This document shows positions 1-5,478 of a stretch of DNA of 6,895 bases, piece by piece. Position numbers and translations under genes: made by a program. Each line of letters begins with the position of its first letter. Positions within the stretch are counted from its first letter, which is position 1. This stretch comes from an uncultured Clostridia bacterium (GTDB lineage Bacteria > Bacillota > Clostridia > RUG12999), in the NCBI GenBank assembly GCA_938005345.1, contig CALLNG010000472.1:1-6895 (forward strand), in the 5' to 3' direction. The notes under the pieces were generated by a model. That model ran no database searches. It had not been told where the DNA came from and worked only from the letters and a program-made list of their open reading frames with translations.

Positions 1-1
1 T

Positions 2-406
2 CAAAAGGAGACTTGGGGAGTGCTCTTACGGGATGACCATCCTTTAGCCGGGCGAGAGTCTATTTCACCGGATGAAATTATAGAATACCCTCTGATTCTT
101 CCGATACGTGAACGGGTTCGTGCTGAAATCCTGAACTGGCTGAAACGGGAGGAAAAGGACTTACATATCCCCTTGAGTTATACGCTTCTTTCCAACGCGG
201 TGCTGCTTGTGGAAGAGGGGCTGGGATGTGCCTTTTGCCTGGACGGTGCTTTGGCTATTCATAGCAGCTCCCGTCTGCGGTTTATTCCCATTTATCCCGA
301 ACACACAACGCGCAGTGTTCTTGTCTGGAAGAAAAACTATCTGTTTGCTCCCGCAACTTCTTTATTTATTCAAGAAATCAATATGCTGCGGGCAAGAATG
401 GAATGA
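2..406 (+). CDS. LysR-family transcriptional regulator, C-terminal part (5' end outside window)
   Basis: This is the C-terminal 134 residues of a LysR-type regulator; the reading frame is already open at the left edge, so the GTG at 20 is an internal valine codon and not the start. Visible traits of the effector-binding domain are the strand ETWGVLLRDDHPLAG, the downstream segment EYPLILP that opens the second subdomain, and the VEEGLGCAFCLDG turn near the C-terminus, which matches the 'V..G.G.a..p' signature of the family. The N-terminal helix-turn-helix lies outside the window. Such proteins usually act as tetramers that bind T-N11-A sites and respond to a small molecule. Two such sites lie downstream (469-491 and 3168-3190), which makes these promoters its likely targets. 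The ligand cannot be read from the sequence. Family call is firm; the regulatory link is inference. Confidence 0.88.
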   Translation, partial: QKETWGVLLRDDHPLAGRESISPDEIIEYPLILPIRERVRAEILNWLKREEKDLHIPLSYTLLSNAVLLVEEGLGCAFCLDGALAIHSSSRLRFIPIYPEHTTRSVLVWKKNYLFAPATSLFIQEINMLRARME

Positions 407-426
407 TTTTGTCATATATCGGTTTC

Positions 427-468
427 AGAACCTCTGAGGCAGATTGCCTTGGGGTTCTTTTTTGTTTT
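427..468 (+). terminator. Intrinsic terminator after the LysR gene
   Basis: AGAACCTC (427-434) pairs with GGGGTTCT (451-458), and after a one-base bulge GAGGCA pairs with TGCCTT around a GAT loop. The long stem, with two G-T pairs, runs straight into a T-rich tract at 458-468. It lies 21 bases past the stop codon of the regulator, so it should separate the regulator transcript from the next unit. Confidence 0.85.
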
Positions 469-491
469 ATCCATACAAAAAACACATGGAT
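469..491 (+). promoter_or_regulatory. LysR-type operator, copy 1 (ATCCAT-N11-ATGGAT)
   Basis: A perfect 6-base inverted repeat, ATCCAT and ATGGAT, is separated by exactly 11 A-rich bases, giving the T-N11-A layout of LysR recognition sites. Its end is 19 bases upstream of the -35 box, which places its centre near -65 from the expected transcription start, the classical position of a LysR recognition site. Bases 471-491 recur at 3170-3190 with one change (A484 versus G3183). It begins right at the end of the terminator of a LysR gene. The binding protein is inferred from this context, not shown. Confidence 0.72.
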
Positions 492-510
492 AAAAATAAA
501 AAATAGGTAT

Positions 511-539
511 TAGACATTGAATCAAAACCGCACTATACT
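511..539 (+). promoter_or_regulatory. Sigma-A-type promoter of the first flavodoxin operon
   Basis: The -35 box is TAGACA (511-516) and the -10 box TATACT (534-539), with a 17-base spacer. The -35 box departs from consensus more than that of the sister promoter at 3210, which fits a promoter that needs an activator. The stretch ATAGGTATTAGACAT over the -35 box resembles the stretch at the second promoter and could be the LysR activation site. The expected start near 546 leaves a leader of about 84 bases, in which AAACC (572-576) and GGTTT (586-590) could form only a weak hairpin. Confidence 0.75.
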
Positions 540-629
540 AAAAATAGAAACATGAAAAGATGCTTGCTTTAAAACCAGCTTTACAGGTTTGTCGTGGATA
601 TGACGCGGCATAGACAGGAGGCAATATAA

Positions 630-1304
630 GTGAAAAAAATTCTTTCCATCCTTTTGACAACAGCCATGTTTTTTTCTCTGGCAGCATGTGGAACATCGGA
701 AAATCCGGAGGAGCGCTCCTCTGGATATTTACAAAGCGTCCCAACAGCGTCCGGAGAAAAGCAAGGCAGCCATATTCTGGTAGCCTATTTCTCATGGGCA
801 GATAACGCCATTTTGGCAGATGATGTGGATGCCGTATCCTCTCCCAGCGTGATCCCGCCCGGAAATGTGCAGCAGCTGGCAGGCTGGGTGCAGGAGGAAA
901 CCGGTGGCGACCTGTTTTCCATCCGGGTTACCGATCCCTATCCCAGTGATTGGGACGAATGCCTGGCCCGGGCCAACCAGGAACGGGGTGACAACGCACG
1001 CCCGGACTTGGTAGAAAACGTAGACAACTTGGATCAGTATGACACGGTATTCCTGGGGTACCCCAACTGGTGGTACGGCGTGCCTATGGCGCTACTTTCC
1101 TTCCTGGAGGAGAACGACCTTTCTGGAAAGCAGGTATACCTATTCTGTTCTCACGGCACCGGTGGCCTTGCCAACAGTGTAGCACTGATTACCGAGGCAG
1201 CCCCGGATGCGGCACTCTCTGACAATATCTTTGATTGCTATGAAGAAGATGCGTCTTCATCTCAGGGAGAGATTCAAAACTGGATAGCCGCTCTTGGCTA
1301 TTAA
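630..1304 (+). CDS. Flavodoxin-like lipoprotein with insertion at the FMN-phosphate loop
   Basis: This 224-residue protein is predicted to be exported and lipid-anchored. Residues 1-20 form a lipoprotein signal peptide (MKKILSILL core, lipobox LAAC with Cys20), followed by a polar linker to about residue 46 and a flavodoxin domain. The first strand and loop read ILVAYFSW (49-56), but the usual S-x-S/T-G-N-T is broken: about 21 residues (57-77) lie between FSW and GNVQQLA (78-84). Other family traits are EETGGDLFSI, NARPDLV (122-128), the aromatic FMN-side segment FLGYPNWW (141-148), and CSHGTGGL (173-180). The GTG start is supported by AGGAGG at 616-621 with 8-base spacing and by the signal peptide that begins there. 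It is the first gene of a unit with the aldo/keto reductase and the FMN reductase-like protein. FMN binding and partner are inferred. It is a paralog of the products at 3936 and 6132. Confidence 0.88.
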   Translation: MKKILSILLTTAMFFSLAACGTSENPEERSSGYLQSVPTASGEKQGSHILVAYFSWADNAILADDVDAVSSPSVIPPGNVQQLAGWVQEETGGDLFSIRVTDPYPSDWDECLARANQERGDNARPDLVENVDNLDQYDTVFLGYPNWWYGVPMALLSFLEENDLSGKQVYLFCSHGTGGLANSVALITEAAPDAALSDNIFDCYEEDASSSQGEIQNWIAALGY

Positions 1305-1343
1305 TATGAGGAGGTTATGCATATGAAATGGGAGGAAACAAAT

Positions 1344-2282
1344 ATGGAACTGAAACAATTACCGAAAATCGCACTGGGCGCTTGGGCCTGGGGCAACGAT
1401 GGAACCTTTGGCGGCAATCTGACCGCCGCCGGCCTGCGTCCGGTATTTGACGCAGCTATGAAAGCTGGTCTGAATTTGTGGGATACCGCCTATGCTTATG
1501 GCATGGGCGCTTCGGAAAAGGTGCTGGGCGAGTTTTTGCGCACGGTGCCCCGTGATAGCTATCTTATTTCGGACAAGTTCACGCCCCAGTGCGCCGATCC
1601 CAATGCGGAAAATGCTGTGGCGGCGATGTACGGAACCAGCGCCAAGCTCTTGGGTACCGATTATATGGATGTTTATTGGATTCATAACCCAGTGGGTGCG
1701 CCGGCGTGGACCCGCAAGCTGATCCCCCTTGCCAAGACTGGCAAGATCGGCCGTATCGGCCTTTCCAACCACAACTTGGCGGAAATTAAGGAAGCGGCTG
1801 CTATTCTGGAGGCGGAGGGGTTGAAGGTCGCCGCTATCCAGAACCATTACAGCCTTTTGAACCGTTCTTCCGAGACCTCCGGCATTGTGGATTACTGCAA
1901 GGAAAACGGTATCACCTTCTTCTCCTACATGGTGCTGGAGCAGGGGGCACTGTCCGGCAAATACGATACAAAGCATCCTTTCCCGGCAGATTCTGACCGT
2001 GGTACCGTGTATAATCCTATGCTGCCCCAACTGGAAAAACTGAACGCTGGCCTGAAAGAAATTGCGGATCAGCACGGCGCGGCCGTTGCACAGCTGCCGG
2101 TGGCCTGGGCTATTGCGAAGGGCACCCTTCCGATCATTGGTGTGACCAAGGTATATCAGGTGGAGGAAGCCGCCAAAGCTATTGCCCTGGAACTGGCTGC
2201 CGAGGAGATTCAAACGATGGAGCGGTTGGCTGGCGAAACGCCTCTGAATGTAATCCGCTACTGGGAAAAGGAAATGAAGTAA
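1344..2282 (+). CDS. Aldo/keto reductase
   Basis: This 312-residue protein has the full aldo/keto reductase (beta/alpha)8 pattern. The catalytic tetrad can be placed as Asp47 (LWDTA), Tyr52 (AYAYG), Lys78 (ISDKF) and His114 (YWIHNP). GRIGLSNHNL and the later AIQNHYSLLNR segment, with AWAIAKGTLPIIGVTK near the C-terminus, match the NADPH-binding part of the family. Such enzymes reduce aldehydes and ketones in the cytoplasm with NADPH; the substrate is unknown. Three in-frame starts exist. ATG 1317 lies only 2 bases from AGGAGG. ATG 1323 has that same site at 8 bases. ATG 1344 has its own GGGAGG (1330-1335), also at 8 bases. I prefer 1344 because MELKQLPKIALGAWAWG is where family members normally begin; 1323 would add seven residues. 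It lies 39 bases after the flavodoxin gene and 13 before the next, so co-transcription is very likely. Confidence 0.93.
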   Translation: MELKQLPKIALGAWAWGNDGTFGGNLTAAGLRPVFDAAMKAGLNLWDTAYAYGMGASEKVLGEFLRTVPRDSYLISDKFTPQCADPNAENAVAAMYGTSAKLLGTDYMDVYWIHNPVGAPAWTRKLIPLAKTGKIGRIGLSNHNLAEIKEAAAILEAEGLKVAAIQNHYSLLNRSSETSGIVDYCKENGITFFSYMVLEQGALSGKYDTKHPFPADSDRGTVYNPMLPQLEKLNAGLKEIADQHGAAVAQLPVAWAIAKGTLPIIGVTKVYQVEEAAKAIALELAAEEIQTMERLAGETPLNVIRYWEKEMK

Positions 2283-2295
2283 GGGGGGACAGGAA

Positions 2296-2832
2296 ATGAA
2301 GATCATTGTTTTAGAAGGAAGCCCTAATAAAAAAGGCTCATCCAACCTTTTAGCGGACTGCTTCCGCCAAGGCGCGGAGGAGGCCGGACACACTGTCGAG
2401 ATCATTGACACGGCCCATGCGAATATCCATCCCTGCACCGGGTGTATCCACTGTGGCTACGAGGGCCCCTGCGTGCAAAAGGACGATGTGGAGCATATCC
2501 GTCAAAAGATTCTGGATGCAGACATGATGGTGTTTGTCACGCCGCTGTATTACTACGGCATGTCCGCCCAGTTGAAAACTATGATTGACCGGTTCTGCGC
2601 CTTCAACAGCTCCATCCAGCGCAAGCACATGAAATCTGCCCTGCTGACCGTTGCCTGGAACAGCGATAATTGGACGTTTGAGGCGCTAGAAGTCCACTAT
2701 AAGACCTTGGTGCGTTACCTGAATCTACAGGATATGGGTATGGTGCTGGGCTATGGCTGCGGTACGCCGTCCATGACGCAGCATTCCAAGTTCCCGCAGC
2801 AGGCATACAGTCTCGGAAACAGATTGAAATAA
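2296..2832 (+). CDS. NADPH-dependent FMN reductase / iron-sulfur flavoprotein-like protein
   Basis: This 178-residue cytoplasmic protein has a flavodoxin fold of the NAD(P)H-dependent oxidoreductase/iron-sulfur flavoprotein group. The FMN-phosphate loop is GSPNKKGSSNLL (8-19). A cysteine cluster C47-x2-C50-x2-C53-x5-C59 follows (CTGCIHCGYEGPC), the spacing that binds a 4Fe-4S cluster in characterised iron-sulfur flavoproteins. Next comes the flavin-contacting TPLYYYGMSAQLKTMIDR segment (82-99). The C-terminal GYGCGTPSMTQ is also usual in this group. The start is supported by a G-rich and AGGA ribosome binding region just upstream and a 13-base gap after the aldo/keto reductase gene. The protein probably shuttles electrons from NAD(P)H or ferredoxin through FMN. 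Whether the cysteines carry a cluster cannot be told from sequence, since many homologs keep the motif without proof of iron. It is the last gene of the first unit. Confidence 0.88.
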   Translation: MKIIVLEGSPNKKGSSNLLADCFRQGAEEAGHTVEIIDTAHANIHPCTGCIHCGYEGPCVQKDDVEHIRQKILDADMMVFVTPLYYYGMSAQLKTMIDRFCAFNSSIQRKHMKSALLTVAWNSDNWTFEALEVHYKTLVRYLNLQDMGMVLGYGCGTPSMTQHSKFPQQAYSLGNRLK

Positions 2833-2836
2833 CGGC

Positions 2837-2873
2837 GGAAACGGGTGGACGGAAGGAGTATGCGCCCGTTTCC
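2837..2873 (+). other. Hairpin right after the FMN reductase gene
   Basis: GGAAACGGG (2837-2845) and CCCGTTTCC (2865-2873) are perfect inverted repeats with a 19-base spacer; a T-G and a G-C pair can extend the stem inwards. It starts 5 bases after the stop codon. No T tract follows, so it does not look like a standard intrinsic terminator on either strand. It could protect the 3' end of the transcript or act with the hairpin at 2900-2939. Confidence 0.55.
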
Positions 2874-2899
2874 CATATAGAAGAACCTTCCCTGATGAT

Positions 2900-2939
2900 G
2901 GAGCGGAATGTACAGTCTGAAACATAGGCTCCCTTTTTT
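2900..2939 (+). terminator. Probable intrinsic terminator of the first operon
   Basis: GGAGC (2900-2904) pairs with GCTCC (2928-2932); inside, ATGT and ACAT can add four pairs around a 10-base loop. A run of six T follows at 2934-2939. The stem is shorter and more interrupted than those at 427 and 3115, so this call is moderate. Confidence 0.5.
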
Positions 2940-3041
2940 GATCTCGATAAGGATTGTCGTTCTATGTTGGACGCCCGGAAAATCGGTGAGGTTAAACGGG
3001 TGAATGACTACTTAAATAACCCGGTACTGGCCAGTCTTTAA
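2928..3041 (+). pseudogene. Possible remnant of an unidentified gene (37 open codons)
   Basis: After a TAG at 2925-2927, one frame stays open for 37 codons to the TAA at 3039-3041. Its translation looks protein-like rather than random, with the segments APFFDLDKDC, MLDARKIGEVKRVNDYL and NNPVLASL. An ATG exists at 2964 but has no good ribosome binding site. I do not recognise the family. It could be the surviving tail of a gene lost between the two operons, or chance. The T tract of the putative terminator lies within it, which argues against present-day translation. Confidence 0.25.
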
Positions 3042-3114
3042 TTTTTGAAAGGGCGCTGCGGAAAACTGGAACCCAAATTTTAGGGAAAAAAGTCCGCTCA
3101 TTGTTACTATAGCT

Positions 3115-3159
3115 GCGGGACACCTTCATGTTGAATTGGTGTCCCGCGTTGCTGTTTTA
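3115..3159 (+). terminator. Strong hairpin, likely terminator, before the second promoter
   Basis: GCGGGACACC (3115-3124) and GGTGTCCCGC (3138-3147) form a perfect 10-base stem; the 13-base loop can itself pair TTCA with TGAA around TGT. The following gttgctgtttt is only moderately T-rich and begins several bases after the stem, so termination may be weak. It sits directly upstream of the operator at 3168, as the terminator at 427-468 does for copy 1, and would insulate the second promoter from upstream reading. Confidence 0.62.
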
Positions 3160-3167
3160 TACCAAAA

Positions 3168-3190
3168 AACCATACAAAAAACGCATGGAT
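3168..3190 (+). promoter_or_regulatory. LysR-type operator, copy 2 (CCAT-N11-ATGG)
   Basis: CCAT (3170-3173) and ATGG (3185-3188) are separated by exactly 11 bases, again a T-N11-A site. Bases 3170-3190 match copy 1 at 20 of 21 positions. Outside the core the arms differ slightly: AACCAT replaces ATCCAT on the left, so one outer pair is lost. The end of the site lies 19 bases before the -35 box, the same as at copy 1, so both sites face the promoter in the same geometry. The likely binder is the LysR protein encoded at the left edge. Confidence 0.72.
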
Positions 3191-3209
3191 TATGATAAAA
3201 GATAAGTAT

Positions 3210-3238
3210 TTTACATGGAATGAAATGCCTGCTATAAT
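3210..3238 (+). promoter_or_regulatory. Sigma-A-type promoter of the second operon
   Basis: The -35 box is TTTACA (3210-3215) and the -10 box is a perfect TATAAT (3233-3238), with a 17-base spacer. ATAAGTATTTTACAT over the -35 box lines up with ATAGGTATTAGACAT at the first promoter. Both boxes are closer to consensus than in copy 1, so higher basal activity is expected. The expected start near 3245 gives a leader of about 40 bases before the acetyltransferase gene. Confidence 0.8.
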
Positions 3239-3286
3239 GAATGATAGAACAAGGCCAAAGGCACTGGCCAAAAAGGAGCTTAAAAG

Positions 3287-3886
3287 ATGACCGAATTTGA
3301 AAAAAAGCAAAGTGGGCAAATTTACGATGCCCGGGACGCGGAGCTAAGAAAACAGCAAAATCATGCGAAGGATCTCATGCGGCAGTATAACAGCCTACCC
3401 GCAGGCGATACTGTGGGGCGGGCCCGTCTTTTGACAGAATTGTTCGGGCAGTTCGGAAACAACGCACGCGTAAACCAGCCGATCTATGTGGACTATGGCT
3501 ACAACATCCATCTTGCGGACAACAGTTTTATCAATATGCACTGCACGCTGCTGGATACCGCGCCGATTGTCATCGGGACCTGTACCATGGTCGGGCCGGA
3601 TGTGAAAATTTATACTGCCATCCATGCCCTTGACGGCGCTGAACGTTTTTGGATGGAAACAGATGGGACGGCGGCAGTAAAAACCCAGACGAAACCGGTA
3701 AAGATTGGCAGCTATGTCTGGATCGGCGGAGGCAGCATCATCCTTCCGGGCGTTACCATCGGGGATAATGTGGTCATTGGTGCTGGAAGCGTGGTAACTG
3801 AATCCATTCCAGATAATTCCATCGCCTGCGGCAATCCCTGCAAAATTGTAAAGTGGAATCCACCACTCACACCAAAAGCCAATTAG
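3287..3886 (+). CDS. Sugar O-acetyltransferase, maltose/galactoside acetyltransferase type
   Basis: This 199-residue enzyme belongs to the hexapeptide-repeat (left-handed beta-helix) acetyltransferases of the maltose/galactoside O-acetyltransferase type. An N-terminal helical 'Mac' region (about 1-60, including GQIYDARDAELRKQQ) is followed by YVDYGYNIHLADNSFINMHCTLLD. Asn83 and the proposed catalytic His113 (IYTAIHALD) sit where LacA has its active-site Asn and His. The C-terminal coil repeats run through VKIGSYVWIGGGSIILPGV, IGDNVVIGAGSVVTESIPDN and the usual end GNPCKIVK. It should move acetyl from acetyl-CoA to a sugar hydroxyl; the true acceptor is unknown. AGGAG at 3274-3278 supports the ATG. 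It is the first gene after the second promoter. Such acetyltransferases often occur in LysR-run redox clusters of gut Clostridia for no proven reason (general recollection, not checked). Confidence 0.93.
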   Translation: MTEFEKKQSGQIYDARDAELRKQQNHAKDLMRQYNSLPAGDTVGRARLLTELFGQFGNNARVNQPIYVDYGYNIHLADNSFINMHCTLLDTAPIVIGTCTMVGPDVKIYTAIHALDGAERFWMETDGTAAVKTQTKPVKIGSYVWIGGGSIILPGVTIGDNVVIGAGSVVTESIPDNSIACGNPCKIVKWNPPLTPKAN

Positions 3887-3935
3887 GGTGACAACAAGTC
3901 GGTTGCCCTTTGATGAAAAGAAAGGAATGGTCAAT

Positions 3936-4598
3936 ATGAAAAAATTGTTATCTCTCCTGTTATCTTTGACACTGCTATGTTCTCTCGCTGCATGCAGCGG
4001 CGCAACCACGTCCTCCAGCGGGAATGGCACTTCCAAGCCGGCCTCGGAAGCGCCTGTGGAATCTGGGGAATCTTCCGGTTCCGAGGCGCTGAATGAATCA
4101 ACGGATCCCACGGACAACACTGGCGCTACGTTGATTGCCTACTTCTCCTGGTCCGGCAACACCGAGCATCTGGCCCAGATGATCCAGGCCGAAACCGGCG
4201 GCACTCTGTTTGAGATTGCGCCAGCGACACCGTATACCGAGGACTATGACACCCTTCTGGATGTCGCCCAGCAGGAACAGCGTGACAACGCCCGCCCAGA
4301 GCTGGCTTCCCAGGTAGAGAACTGGGATAGTTACAGCGTGGTGTTCGTAGGGTATCCGGACTGGTGGAGCGATGCTCCCATGCTGATCTACTCGTTTCTG
4401 GAATCCTATGATTGGGAAGGAAAAACCCTCATTCCCTTCTGCACCAGCGGCGGCAGCGGCTTTGGCCGCAGCCTGGACAAACTGCCTGACAGCGCACCGG
4501 GAGCCGCAATTTTAGAGGGGCTTCATGTATCGGGAAGCAGCGTAGAGGGCGCCCGTGAGGATGTATCGAATTGGATCGGCAGTCTAAATATAGGCTGA
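3936..4598 (+). CDS. Flavodoxin lipoprotein with intact FMN-phosphate loop
   Basis: This 220-residue protein starts with a lipoprotein signal peptide (MKKLLSLLLSLTLLCSLAAC, lipid-bearing Cys20). A low-complexity Ser/Gly/Glu/Thr linker (21-63) follows, which would hold the domain away from the membrane, and then a flavodoxin domain. The phosphate loop is the classical FSWSGNT (70-76) after LIAY. Other traits are AETGGTLFEI, NARPELA (118-124), FVGYPDWW (137-144) and PFCTSGGSGFG (167-177). The frame is open back to a GTG at 3888, but the start at 3936 is preferred because it has AAAGGA at 3921-3926 with 9-base spacing and yields a proper signal peptide. It shares the flavodoxin core of the lipoprotein at 630 but lacks its loop insertion. 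The membrane protein gene follows after only 22 bases, so the two are almost surely co-expressed and may be redox partners on the outer face of the membrane. Confidence 0.92.
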   Translation: MKKLLSLLLSLTLLCSLAACSGATTSSSGNGTSKPASEAPVESGESSGSEALNESTDPTDNTGATLIAYFSWSGNTEHLAQMIQAETGGTLFEIAPATPYTEDYDTLLDVAQQEQRDNARPELASQVENWDSYSVVFVGYPDWWSDAPMLIYSFLESYDWEGKTLIPFCTSGGSGFGRSLDKLPDSAPGAAILEGLHVSGSSVEGAREDVSNWIGSLNIG

Positions 4599-4620
4599 TT
4601 TTGAAAAGGAGGGAGAACCC

Positions 4621-5322
4621 ATGAAGCCGAAAGCGATCCTCAAAATCGTAGTGGACGCCCTGATGACCCTATCCCTGCTTTTTTTGATGGGATACCAGTT
4701 TTGGGGCGATGTTGCCCACGAGTGGGCGGGCACCGGAATGTTCCTTATGTTCATCGCCCACCATATTCTCAACGGAAACTGGTATAAAAACCTGGTTCAT
4801 GGGAAGTATTCCCCCTCCCGCATCTTTCAACTGATTGTGGATTTGCTGGTATTCCTCGCAATGCTTGGACTGATGGCAAGTGGAATCATGCTCTCCAATC
4901 ATGTCTTTGCCTGGTTGAACATTCAGGGATGGATGTCGTTTGCACGTCTTTTGCACATGGCCGCTTCCTATTGGGGCTTTGTACTGATGGCGCTGCACCT
5001 TGGGATGCATTGGGGCATGCTTCTGGAGATTTTCAAAAAGGCGCTGCACCAGAATCAGCCATCCCGTGTGCGTAAAATTTTGCTGCCCATTTTGGGAGGC
5101 GGGATAGCACTCTATGGGCTGACCGTTTTCATAAAGCGCGATTTGCTCACCTATATGCTAGTGCGTACCCAATTTGTGTTCTTGGATTTTGGCGAACCGG
5201 TTCCGCTTTTCTATCTGGACTATCTGGCGATGATGGCTACCTTCATTTTTCTGGCTTATTACGCTTTTAAACTTTTCCGAAAGCTGTCAGGAAAAAAGGC
5301 CGGAACGAAAACTATTTCGTAG
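4621..5322 (+). CDS. Multi-pass membrane protein, DUF4405 / cytochrome b561-like, probable heme-b electron carrier
   Basis: This 233-residue protein has about six hydrophobic segments: roughly 7-29, 36-50, 68-92, 106-133, 149-167 and 199-222. Histidines lie at or in the membrane: His33 (AHEW), His47 and His48 (FIAHHILN), His112 (LLHMAA), His126 and His130 (ALHLGMHW). His47/48 in the second helix and His112/126/130 in the fourth resemble the heme-ligand layout of cytochrome b561-like proteins, and the HHxLNxxWYKNL segment matches what I recall of DUF4405 proteins. It probably moves electrons between the quinone pool or a cytoplasmic-side donor and an outer-face acceptor; heme binding is an inference. 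AAGGAGGG at about 4605-4612 supports the ATG. The partner suggested by context is the flavodoxin lipoprotein just upstream. A non-heme transporter-like role cannot be excluded. Confidence 0.8.
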   Translation: MKPKAILKIVVDALMTLSLLFLMGYQFWGDVAHEWAGTGMFLMFIAHHILNGNWYKNLVHGKYSPSRIFQLIVDLLVFLAMLGLMASGIMLSNHVFAWLNIQGWMSFARLLHMAASYWGFVLMALHLGMHWGMLLEIFKKALHQNQPSRVRKILLPILGGGIALYGLTVFIKRDLLTYMLVRTQFVFLDFGEPVPLFYLDYLAMMATFIFLAYYAFKLFRKLSGKKAGTKTIS

Positions 5323-5425
5323 CCAGGAGCCGCACGCCTTGCAAAAACGGATGATTGACATTGGCCTGCGTCTGGGACACAATGCGGCAGCTGGAACTGG
5401 AATTGTTGCCGGATTCGGATCCTAG
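5321..5425 (+). other. Short open stretch between membrane protein and flavin reductase genes, possible gene remnant
   Basis: The 156-base gap between genes has one frame that is open from inside the upstream gene to a TAG at 5423-5425. Beyond the upstream stop it reads SQEPHALQKRMIDIGLRLG, then HNAAAGTGIVAGFGS, which looks protein-like. ATG 5351 would give 24 residues but has no ribosome binding site. It may be the tail of a lost gene, or the former C-terminus of a neighbour after a frameshift. I do not recognise it. Past it, CAAGG (5431-5435) and CCTTG (5441-5445) form a small hairpin ahead of the ribosome binding site of the next gene. I see no clear promoter or terminator in this gap. Confidence 0.25.
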
Positions 5426-5478
5426 TACGGCAAGGCAGCACCTTGTAAACGATTATTATTTTTAGGAGGTCACTTATC

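Larger units (their letters stand above)
2833..3286. other. Gene-poor stretch between the two operons
   Basis: These 454 bases hold no convincing gene on either strand. From left to right they contain a 9-base perfect stem without a T tract (2837-2873), a probable terminator (2900-2939), a 37-codon open stretch that may be a decayed gene tail (2928-3041), a strong hairpin (3115-3147), the second LysR-type operator (3168-3190) and its promoter (3210-3238). The leader after the promoter has a small GGCCA/TGGCC hairpin (3253-3257 with 3265-3269) just ahead of the ribosome binding site. Confidence 0.7.

Noticed and set aside
20..22. GTG 20 as the start of the LysR gene
   Set aside because: The frame is open and family-like upstream to the window edge (ETWG before it), so this codon is internal.
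1359..2438. Long open frame of 359 codons on the minus strand
   Set aside because: It is antisense to the aldo/keto reductase, whose product has all four catalytic residues. The minus-strand translation shows no family pattern and is explained by codon bias of the real gene.
3888..3935. GTG 3888 as start of the second flavodoxin lipoprotein
   Set aside because: It would put 16 polar and charged residues before the lipoprotein signal peptide, and it has no ribosome binding site; ATG 3936 has AAAGGA at 9 bases.
3395..4120. Open frame of 241 codons on the minus strand
   Set aside because: It runs across the acetyltransferase and flavodoxin genes on the other strand, both with clear motifs, and its own translation is not recognisable.
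5431..5464. CAAGG/CCTTG hairpin as a terminator before the flavin reductase-like gene
   Set aside because: The stem has only five pairs and no T run follows directly; the next T-rich bases come about 14 bases later and belong to the ribosome binding region.
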